A stretch of 5,695 bases of DNA from Lysobacteraceae bacterium (GTDB lineage: Bacteria; Pseudomonadota; Gammaproteobacteria; Steroidobacterales; Steroidobacteraceae): assembly GCA_012516015.1 (NCBI GenBank), contig JAAYXG010000371.1:1-5695 (forward strand), read 5' to 3'. Position 1 is the stretch's first letter. Each line of letters starts with the position of its first letter. A program made the translations under genes and the position numbers. The notes below the pieces were generated by a model, which saw only the letters and a list, made by a program, of their open reading frames with translations, did no database searches and was not told where the DNA came from. Shown here in pieces: positions 1 to 5,695 of the stretch.

Positions 1-262
<262 letters not shown>

Positions 263-273
263 GCGGGTCGAGC

Positions 274-705
274 GTGAGCCGCGTCGATTTTTACGTACTG
301 TCGGACCCGTCGCCGGACGCCGTGTGGCGATGCACGTGCCGGCTGATCGAGAAAGCCGTCGATCTCGGGTCGCGCGTCTACGTGCAACTCGCGCGCTCGA
401 GCGAGGGCGCGCGGTTGGACGATCTGCTGTGGACGTTCAGCGATCGCAGCTTTCTTGCACACGAGCGCTGGGACGGCACGTCGGAGCCGCACCCGCTCGT
501 CAAAGTGCTCCTCGGCGAAGGTCCCGGTCCGCGCTCGCATCGGCAACTGCTCGTGAATTTCAGCGGCGCGGTGCCGGACGATCTCGAGAGCTACGCACGC
601 ATCGCGGAGATCGTCGATACGGATCCCGACCGCAAGCGCCTCTCCCGCGAACGCTACAAGCAGTATCGCGACCGCGGTTGCACACTGGAAACGCACAACG
701 TGTGA
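274..705 (+). CDS. holC: DNA polymerase III subunit chi
   Basis: Chi is an accessory subunit of the DNA polymerase III clamp-loader complex. It pairs with psi and binds the C-terminal tail of SSB, linking the replisome to SSB-coated lagging-strand DNA. The 143-residue product is close to E. coli chi (147). It opens with VDFYVLSD, like the FYLL start of the family. It has the LDDLLWTFSDRSFLAHE block at about 48-64, equivalent to E. coli LDEALWARPAESFVPH, and ends with LSRERYKQYRDRG at about 123-135. By alignment by eye, F60, R125, Y128 and K129 correspond to E. coli F64, R128, Y131 and K132, residues implicated in SSB binding. I chose the GTG at 274 because it puts five residues before FY, as in E. 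coli. An in-frame GTG at 259 would overlap the pepA stop (GTGA) and add five residues. Neither start has a good Shine-Dalgarno sequence, so translation is probably coupled to pepA. The order pepA-holC-valS supports the call. Confidence 0.93.
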   Translation: MSRVDFYVLSDPSPDAVWRCTCRLIEKAVDLGSRVYVQLARSSEGARLDDLLWTFSDRSFLAHERWDGTSEPHPLVKVLLGEGPGPRSHRQLLVNFSGAVPDDLESYARIAEIVDTDPDRKRLSRERYKQYRDRGCTLETHNV

Positions 706-713
706 AGGACAGA

Positions 714-727
714 AGCCGCTAGCGGCT
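714..727. repeat. Perfect 14-bp palindrome just after holC
   Basis: AGCCGCTAGCGGCT is a perfect inverted repeat centred on CTAG, starting 9 bp after the holC stop codon. As RNA it could fold into a 5-bp stem with a CTAG loop, but no T-run follows, so it is not a convincing Rho-independent terminator. It could be a protein-binding site or a minor RNA-stabilising structure. Its core CGCTAGC recurs upstream of valS and at the valS stop codon. Confidence 0.5.
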
Positions 728-768
728 AGGCCGGACACCGACCCGAGAGATCTCGCTGCGCCTCAACG

Positions 769-782
769 GAGGGTTCTCCCTC
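769..782 (+). other. Small hairpin in the holC-valS gap, no T-tract
   Basis: GAGGG, a TTCT loop and CCCTC form a 5-bp stem with a tetraloop. The following bases (AACCGCG) contain no T-run, so intrinsic termination is unlikely. It lies upstream of the proposed valS promoter, so it would be part of the pepA-holC read-through transcript rather than the valS leader. It may be chance. Confidence 0.25.
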
Positions 783-797
783 AACCGCGATCCGCCA

Positions 798-825
798 TTC
801 GCTATTCCCCAACCACCTCTATAAT
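798..825 (+). promoter_or_regulatory. Putative sigma-70 promoter for valS
   Basis: A perfect consensus -10 box TATAAT lies at 820-825, 30 bp before the valS ATG. The best -35 candidate is TTCGCT at 798-803 with a 16-bp spacer. It matches TTGACA at only three of six positions, and there is no TG extension of the -10. Transcription would begin near 831-833, giving an untranslated leader of roughly 25 nt. The box sits in the only long intergenic gap, directly upstream of an essential gene, which supports it. The weak -35 is the main doubt. Confidence 0.55.
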
Positions 826-855
826 CCTCGGCGCTAGCCGCCTTTCGACTGACCC

Positions 856-3657
856 ATGGAAAAAACCTACGACCCCAAACAGATCGAGCAGCGCATCTAC
901 GAACGATGGGAGTCGAACGGCTGGTTCGCACCATCCGGCAAGGGCGAGCCCTACTGCATCATGATCCCGCCGCCGAACGTGACGGGGACGCTGCACATGG
1001 GTCATGCGTTTCAGCACACGCTCATGGATGCGCTGACGCGCCTTCATCGCATGGACGGGCGCAATACGCTCTGGCAACCAGGCACGGACCACGCCGGCAT
1101 CGCGACGCAGATGGTCGTCGAACGCCAGCTCAATGCCGAGGGCAAACACCGTCGCGACATCGGGCGCGAGGCATTCGTGAAGCGCGTGTGGGAGTGGAAA
1201 GAACAATCGGGCGACACGATCTCTCGGCAAGAGCGCCGACTCGGCAATTCGGTCGACTGGTCGCGCGATCGCTTCACCATGGACGAAGGTCTCTCGCGCG
1301 CCGTCACAGAAGTCTTCGTGAGCCTGTACGAACAAGGGCTCATCTATCGGGGCAAACGGCTCGTCAACTGGGATCCGGTGCTCCACACGGCGCTCTCGGA
1401 TCTCGAAGTGCTGTCCGAGATGGAATCGGGGTCGCTGTGGCACTTGCGCTATCCGCTCGAAGACGGAACCGGTCATCTCATCGTCGCGACGACGCGCCCG
1501 GAAACGATGCTGGGCGACACCGCAGTCGCGGTTCATCCGGAAGACGAGCGGTACAAGCACCTCATCGGTAAACGCATCCGCTTACCGCTGACCGATCGCA
1601 CGATTCCGATTATCGGCGATGCCTACGTCGATCCCGAATTCGGATCCGGCTGCGTCAAGATCACGCCGGGGCACGACTTCAACGACTACGAAATCGGCAA
1701 ACGGCACAACCTGCCGCTCATCAACATCTTCGATGAGAATGCGGTCCTGAACGACGCCGTACCCGAGCGCTATCGGGGCAAAGGCCGCTTCGAGGCGCGC
1801 AAGCAGATCGTTGCGGATCTCGAAGCGCAAGGGCTGCTCGAGAAAATCGAGCCGCACAAGCTGCCGGTACCGCGCGGCGATCGCAGCGGCGAGATCCTCG
1901 AGCCGTGGCTCACGGATCAATGGTACGTCCGCATCGGACCGCTTGCCGAACCCGCGATCAAGGCGGTCGAAGACGGTCGCATCCGCTTCGTCCCGGAGAA
2001 CTGGTCGAAGACCTACTTCCAGTGGATGCACAACATCCAGGATTGGTGCATCAGCCGCCAGCTCTGGTGGGGCCATCAGATTCCGGCGTGGTACGACGAC
2101 GAAGGCAATGTCTATGTCGCGCGCTCGGAGGCCGATGCGAAGGCACAAGCGCGTGCGAAGCGCGGCAAGGAAGTCGAGCTCGTGCGCGACGAAGACGTGC
2201 TCGACACGTGGTTCTCGTCGGCGCTCTGGCCGTTCTCGACGCTCGGCTGGCCGGAACAAACGGACGAGCTGAAGACGTTCTACCCGACGAGCGTGCTCGT
2301 CACGGGTTTCGACATCATCTTCTTCTGGGTCGCCCGCATGATCATGATGGGGCTCAAGTTCGCCGGCGACGTTCCCTTCCGCGAGGTCTACATCACCGGG
2401 CTCATTCGCGACGAGCACGGCGACAAGATGTCGAAATCGAAGGGCAACATCATCGACCCCCTCGATTTGATCGACGGCATCGATCTCGAGTCGCTCGTCG
2501 CAAAGCGCACGAGCGGACTCATGCAGCCGCATCTCAAAGACAAGATCGAGAAGAACACCCGCAAGCAGTTCCCGCAGGGCATTCCCGCTTACGGCACCGA
2601 TGCGTTGCGCTTCACGTTCTGTGCGCTCGCGACGATGGGCCGCGATATTCGCTTCGACTTGGGGCGTGTCGAGGGCTACAAGAACTTCTGCAACAAGCTC
2701 TGGAACGCCGCGCGCTACGTACTGATGCAGGTCGAGGGAGCCGAGGCGCCCTCCGCTGCTTCGAACGATTCGAGCGCGGCGCTCAGCATCTTCGATCGCT
2801 GGATCCGCTCGCGGCTCGGCACGACGATCGAGACAGTGCGCGCACGCATCGCCGAGTATCGATTCGACCTCGCCGCACAGGCCGCCTACGAGTTCGCGTG
2901 GTACGAGTATTGCGATTGGTACTTGGAGCTCTCCAAGCCGACGCTGCAGTCCGACACCGCGAGCGCGGAACAGAAGCAGGCGACGCGCGAAACGCTCGCG
3001 GCCGTGCTCGAAGGAACCTTGCGGCTCTTGCATCCGCTCATCCCGTTCATCACTGAAGAGATCTGGCAGTCGGTCGCGCCGCACGCGGGCGTGCGCGGCG
3101 AGACGATCATGCTGCAGCCCTATCCGAAGGCCGCAGACTTCCCCAGAGACCTGGCGGCGGAAGAAGCAATCGCGCCGATCAGAGCGGTCATCTTGGGTGC
3201 ACGTCAGATACGCGGACAGCTAGATGTGCCGCGCTCGCGTCAGATGCCGCTTTTCGTGAGCACGCCGAGCGAGGCCGAATGGCGCGAGATCGGCGACCAT
3301 CTCGAGCTCATCAAGGCGCTCGCAAACGCGACCCAGATCGATCGCATCGAGAACGAAGCATCCTTGCCGCCGACGGCGATCCAGATCGTCGACGGCCACA
3401 CGATTCATGCGCCGCTTTCGAGCCTCATCGACGATGTCGATCTCGAGCTTGCGCGCCTCGCCAAGCGCAAGGCGAAGGTGCAGCAGGACCTGAAGCGCTC
3501 CGAAACCAAGCTTGCGAATCGGAATTTCGTCGCGAATGCTCCGCCCGAGATCGTCGAGCAGGAACGCGCTCGCATCGCGGAGTTTCAGAAAGAGATCGCG
3601 GCGTTCGAGGAACAAGAGCGGCGCGTGGCCTCGCTCAAGCGCTCCCCTAACCGCTAG
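856..3657 (+). CDS. valS: Valyl-tRNA synthetase
   Basis: This cytosolic class I aminoacyl-tRNA synthetase charges tRNA-Val with valine and hydrolyses mischarged threonine. The product is 933 residues (E. coli 951). The Rossmann catalytic core carries the HIGH motif as HMGH at 47-50, within [13 protein letters not shown]. The CP1 editing domain has [10 protein letters not shown] at 212-221 and GHDFND around 272-277, including the aspartate typical of the post-transfer editing site. The core resumes with [18 protein letters not shown] from 396, [17 protein letters not shown], and the KMSKS loop at 524-528. The anticodon-binding helical domain follows from roughly 650. The end, about 860-928, is rich in Lys, Arg, Glu and Ala and forms the ValRS-specific coiled-coil arm that contacts tRNA. 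All key motifs are intact. The ATG at 856 is fixed by an in-frame TGA at 850-852. No Shine-Dalgarno sequence is visible. A promoter-like TATAAT lies just upstream, and the MoxR gene starts 17 bp after the TAG stop. Confidence 0.98.
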   Translation: MEKTYDPKQIEQRIYERWESNGWFAPSGKGEPYCIMIPPPNVTGTLHMGHAFQHTLMDALTRLHRMDGRNTLWQPGTDHAGIATQMVVERQLNAEGKHRRDIGREAFVKRVWEWKEQSGDTISRQERRLGNSVDWSRDRFTMDEGLSRAVTEVFVSLYEQGLIYRGKRLVNWDPVLHTALSDLEVLSEMESGSLWHLRYPLEDGTGHLIVATTRPETMLGDTAVAVHPEDERYKHLIGKRIRLPLTDRTIPIIGDAYVDPEFGSGCVKITPGHDFNDYEIGKRHNLPLINIFDENAVLNDAVPERYRGKGRFEARKQIVADLEAQGLLEKIEPHKLPVPRGDRSGEILEPWLTDQWYVRIGPLAEPAIKAVEDGRIRFVPENWSKTYFQWMHNIQDWCISRQLWWGHQIPAWYDDEGNVYVARSEADAKAQARAKRGKEVELVRDEDVLDTWFSSALWPFSTLGWPEQTDELKTFYPTSVLVTGFDIIFFWVARMIMMGLKFAGDVPFREVYITGLIRDEHGDKMSKSKGNIIDPLDLIDGIDLESLVAKRTSGLMQPHLKDKIEKNTRKQFPQGIPAYGTDALRFTFCALATMGRDIRFDLGRVEGYKNFCNKLWNAARYVLMQVEGAEAPSAASNDSSAALSIFDRWIRSRLGTTIETVRARIAEYRFDLAAQAAYEFAWYEYCDWYLELSKPTLQSDTASAEQKQATRETLAAVLEGTLRLLHPLIPFITEEIWQSVAPHAGVRGETIMLQPYPKAADFPRDLAAEEAIAPIRAVILGARQIRGQLDVPRSRQMPLFVSTPSEAEWREIGDHLELIKALANATQIDRIENEASLPPTAIQIVDGHTIHAPLSSLIDDVDLELARLAKRKAKVQQDLKRSETKLANRNFVANAPPEIVEQERARIAEFQKEIAAFEEQERRVASLKRSPNR

Positions 3658-3674
3658 CGTCCAAGCCTTCTGCC

Positions 3675-4631
3675 ATGGATTCACCCGTACCCACCCTCAT
3701 CACTCAGGCGGACCCAGTCGAGCTCATCGGCGGCACGATCGAGCAGCTCAATCGGGTGATTCTCGGCAAGGAGCATCAGATGCGGTTGTGCATCGCGTGC
3801 CTGCTCGCGCGCGGACACCTCCTCATCGAGGACATTCCGGGCGTCGGCAAAACGACGCTTGCGCACGCGCTTGCCGAAGCGCTCGGCATGTCCTACCAGC
3901 GCATTCAGTTCACGAGCGACCTCTTGCCCGCCGACATCATCGGCGTGTCGGTGTTCGATCGCGAGACGAACGCGTTCCGCTTTCACAAGGGACCCGTGTT
4001 CTCGCAGCTCGTGCTCGCCGACGAAGTCAATCGCGCGACGCCCAAGGCGCAAAGCGCGCTACTCGAGGCCATGGAAGAGCATCAAGTCACGGTCGACGGG
4101 CAGACTTATCCGCTCGCCGCGCCCTTCTTCGTCATCGCGACGCAGAACCCCGTGTATCAGATCGGCACGTATCCGCTGCCCGAATCGCAACTCGACCGGT
4201 TCTTGATGCGCATCGAGCTCGGCTATCCCGACGCCGCGCTCGAGCGGCAGCTCTTGATGGGACAGGATCGACGCGATCTGCTCGCGACGCTGCCGCCGAC
4301 GCTGTCGCCGCAGCAAGTGCTGCTCATGCAGACGATGGTGCCGAAGGTGCATGCCTCCGACGCGCTGCTCGATTACGTACAAGCGATCGTGCGCTTCACG
4401 CGCGAATCGCCCCAGCTCGAGGCGGGATTGTCGCCGCGCGCCGCGATCGCATTGCTCCGTGCGGCCCAAGCCTGGGCGCTCATTCACGGACACCTGGGTG
4501 TCGTGCCCGAGGACGTTCAAGCGGTGTTGAGCGCCGTCGTCGGGCATCGACTCAAACCGAAAGACGATTCCATTGCCAGGAACGCGTCGGAAGTCGGCGA
4601 GCTCGTGTTGAAGGCCGTGGGCGTGCCTTGA
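3675..4631 (+). CDS. MoxR family AAA+ ATPase
   Basis: This is a complete 318-residue MoxR-family ATPase (AAA_3 core plus C-terminal AAA lid). These act as hexameric chaperones that use ATP to remodel or activate partner proteins, often with metal insertion or envelope maturation. Visible motifs are Walker A PGVGKT with Lys59, Walker B LVLADEVN with Asp116-Glu117, sensor 1 FFVIATQNP with Asn158, the arginine-finger segment PESQLDRF with Arg175, and sensor 2 GLSPRAAIAL with Arg255. There is no signal peptide or membrane segment, so it is cytoplasmic. The ATG at 3675 is secure: an in-frame TAA at 3648-3650 leaves no other start codon before it. No clear Shine-Dalgarno precedes it. It follows valS by 17 bp and precedes a DUF58 gene by 42 bp. 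That neighbour is the usual partner of this ATPase and probably its client. The exact substrate is unknown, and the subfamily (such as MRP, APE2 or TM0930) cannot be assigned by eye. Confidence 0.95.
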   Translation: MDSPVPTLITQADPVELIGGTIEQLNRVILGKEHQMRLCIACLLARGHLLIEDIPGVGKTTLAHALAEALGMSYQRIQFTSDLLPADIIGVSVFDRETNAFRFHKGPVFSQLVLADEVNRATPKAQSALLEAMEEHQVTVDGQTYPLAAPFFVIATQNPVYQIGTYPLPESQLDRFLMRIELGYPDAALERQLLMGQDRRDLLATLPPTLSPQQVLLMQTMVPKVHASDALLDYVQAIVRFTRESPQLEAGLSPRAAIALLRAAQAWALIHGHLGVVPEDVQAVLSAVVGHRLKPKDDSIARNASEVGELVLKAVGVP

Positions 4632-4673
4632 TGCGTCTCCCGGGTATGTTCGAAAGCGGTTAACGAGCTTCTT

Positions 4674-5695
4674 ATGTCGAGCACGTCGAGCTCGCACACC
4701 GCGCCTACGACCGCTCTTCCAAGCAGGCAGCCGCTTTCGCGACGCCTTCGCGAGCGAATCCGCTCCTTCTCTTTGCACCCGCGCATCCGCCGCTGGACCC
4801 GCAAGCGTCATGGCATCGATCCCGATCCGTTGACGTTGCCGGGACGACGCATCTACATCTTGCCGACCGGGCTCGGCGTCACCTACGGCTTCATGCTCTT
4901 CGCCATGTTTCTGGGCGCGATGAACTACGGCAACAATCTCGCGCTCGGCTTGGCGTTTCTCTTGGGCGCCCTCGGGCTGACGGCCATGCATCACAGCCAT
5001 CGCAATCTTGCCGGCGTCCGTATTCATTCGGCCGGATGCGAGCCCGTCTTCGCGGGGCAAATTGCACGCTTCCGCGTGGCAATCGAGAATCCTTCGCCCT
5101 TGCCCCGCTACGAGCTCACCGTCGGCAACGACGTCGGCATGGCGCAACCCGAGCGCATCGAGCCGAACGGGCGCACGATGCTCGAAGTGAAATTGCCTGC
5201 AAACAAGCGCGGGTTGCTTGCGCTGCCCTATTTCGAGCTCGCGACGCGCCATCCGTTCGGATTGTTCCGCGCGTGGTCGGTGCTCCATCCCGAGCTTCAT
5301 TGCGTCGTCTATCCGCGCCCGAGCGCGCCGGGCAAGCCTCCGCCCCTCCTCGAGACCGACACCGGCGGCGCGCAGGATCTCTCGCGCGGCGACGAGGATT
5401 TTGCCGGTTTGCGCAGCTTCCATCCCGGCGATTCCCCATCGCGCATCGCGTGGAAGGCTTATGCGCGCGACCAGAGTCTGCAAGTGAAGCTCTATGCGGG
5501 CACGGAAGTGACGTCCCATGTCTTCGATTGGGACATGCTCGCCGGTCTGGGCGTGGAAGCACGACTTTCGCAGCTTTGTCGCTGGATCGAGGATGCCCAC
5601 GCCGCGGGGCATGCGTTCGGGCTCAAGCTTCCCGGAACTCACATCCCCACCAATGTCGGCGCCTCGCATCGACAGCGATGCTTGACGGCGCTCGC
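4674..5695 (+). CDS. DUF58 domain membrane protein, N-terminal part (runs off the window)
   Basis: The frame stays open from the ATG at 4674 to the right edge (340 full codons, no stop), so the C-terminus is missing. Residues 1-58 are a basic, Ser/Arg/Pro-rich cytoplasmic stretch. Two adjacent membrane segments follow at about 65-84 (GLGVTYGFMLFAMFLGAMNY) and 88-106, then HHSHRNLAGVRI, a layout typical of gammaproteobacterial DUF58 proteins. A beta-rich region covers about 115-215. The DUF58 signature is at about 239-275: GDEDFAGLRSFHPGDSPSRIAWKAYAR, then LQVKLYAGTE, matching the family pattern R-x-Y/F-x-x-G-D-x-x-R-x-I-x-W-K-x-x-A-R. Related proteins carry a von Willebrand A-like fold after this point. 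Function is not established; the standard genomic partner is a MoxR ATPase, which lies directly upstream. Start choice: the frame's last upstream stop is the MoxR TGA and no other start codon lies between; a weak GAG sits 6 nt before the ATG. A transglutaminase-like gene would be expected next. Confidence 0.93.
   Translation, partial: MSSTSSSHTAPTTALPSRQPLSRRLRERIRSFSLHPRIRRWTRKRHGIDPDPLTLPGRRIYILPTGLGVTYGFMLFAMFLGAMNYGNNLALGLAFLLGALGLTAMHHSHRNLAGVRIHSAGCEPVFAGQIARFRVAIENPSPLPRYELTVGNDVGMAQPERIEPNGRTMLEVKLPANKRGLLALPYFELATRHPFGLFRAWSVLHPELHCVVYPRPSAPGKPPPLLETDTGGAQDLSRGDEDFAGLRSFHPGDSPSRIAWKAYARDQSLQVKLYAGTEVTSHVFDWDMLAGLGVEARLSQLCRWIEDAHAAGHAFGLKLPGTHIPTNVGASHRQRCLTAL

Noticed and set aside
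706..855. A Rho-independent terminator or small RNA in the holC-valS gap
   Set aside because: The two inverted repeats have short stems and no following T-run, and I see no other structured or RNA-like element. Only the promoter-like TATAAT is supported.
1582..3084. A 500-codon open frame on the minus strand inside valS
   Set aside because: It is entirely antisense to intact valS and its translation has low-complexity composition (Arg, Asp, Leu, Val) with no motif. It is a codon-bias shadow.
856..3657. Possible isoleucyl- or leucyl-tRNA synthetase instead of ValRS
   Set aside because: The length of 933 residues, the [13 protein letters not shown] and [14 protein letters not shown] motifs, the HDFND editing segment and the C-terminal coiled coil are specific to ValRS.
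3512..4663. A 383-codon plus-strand frame running from the end of valS through the MoxR gene
   Set aside because: It lies in an alternative frame of both genes, is extremely Arg/Ala/Ser-rich and has no family motif. Only its last 10 codons (4631-4663) are of interest, as a possible coupling mini-ORF.
4059..5669. A 536-codon open frame on the minus strand across the MoxR and DUF58 genes
   Set aside because: It is antisense to two genes with clear family motifs. Its translation is Arg/His/Ala/Glu-rich with no recognisable domain, as expected from the reverse of GC-rich codons with strong third-position bias.

Overview
The window is GC-rich, tightly packed proteobacterial chromosome with every gene on the + strand. 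The order pepA - holC - valS is the classic gammaproteobacterial arrangement (as in Escherichia coli). It is followed by a MoxR-type AAA+ ATPase and a DUF58 protein, a pair common in Pseudomonas- and Xanthomonas-like gammaproteobacteria. The proteins match their families but are clearly not enterobacterial, so I infer a GC-rich non-enteric gammaproteobacterium. Genus cannot be told from this window.

Layout: (1) 1-262, the last 86 codons of leucyl aminopeptidase PepA. (2) 274-705, the chi subunit of DNA polymerase III (HolC), 11 bp after pepA or overlapping it if an upstream GTG is used. (3) 706-855, the only sizeable intergenic gap. It holds a perfect 14-bp palindrome, a small hairpin and a consensus TATAAT -10 box just before valS. 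(4) 856-3657, a complete valyl-tRNA synthetase with catalytic, editing, anticodon-binding and C-terminal coiled-coil parts intact. (5) 3675-4631, a complete MoxR-family AAA+ ATPase, 17 bp after valS. (6) 4674 to the right edge, the N-terminal 340 codons of a membrane-anchored DUF58 protein, cut off by the window end.

Functionally there are two blocks. The first is housekeeping: peptide turnover, a replisome clamp-loader accessory subunit and tRNA-Val charging. The second is the MoxR-DUF58 pair, a conserved partnership of an ATPase chaperone and a membrane protein thought to act in cell-envelope or protein-maturation processes. Its usual third member, a transglutaminase-like membrane protein, would lie to the right of the window. 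Short spacing from valS through the DUF58 gene, with no visible terminator, suggests one transcript starting at the valS promoter.

I found no mobile element, CRISPR array, RNA gene or clearly novel system. The more curious points are small: CTAG-containing motifs concentrated at gene boundaries, similar leaders before valS and the MoxR gene, missing Shine-Dalgarno sequences, and a 10-codon mini-ORF bridging the MoxR and DUF58 genes.
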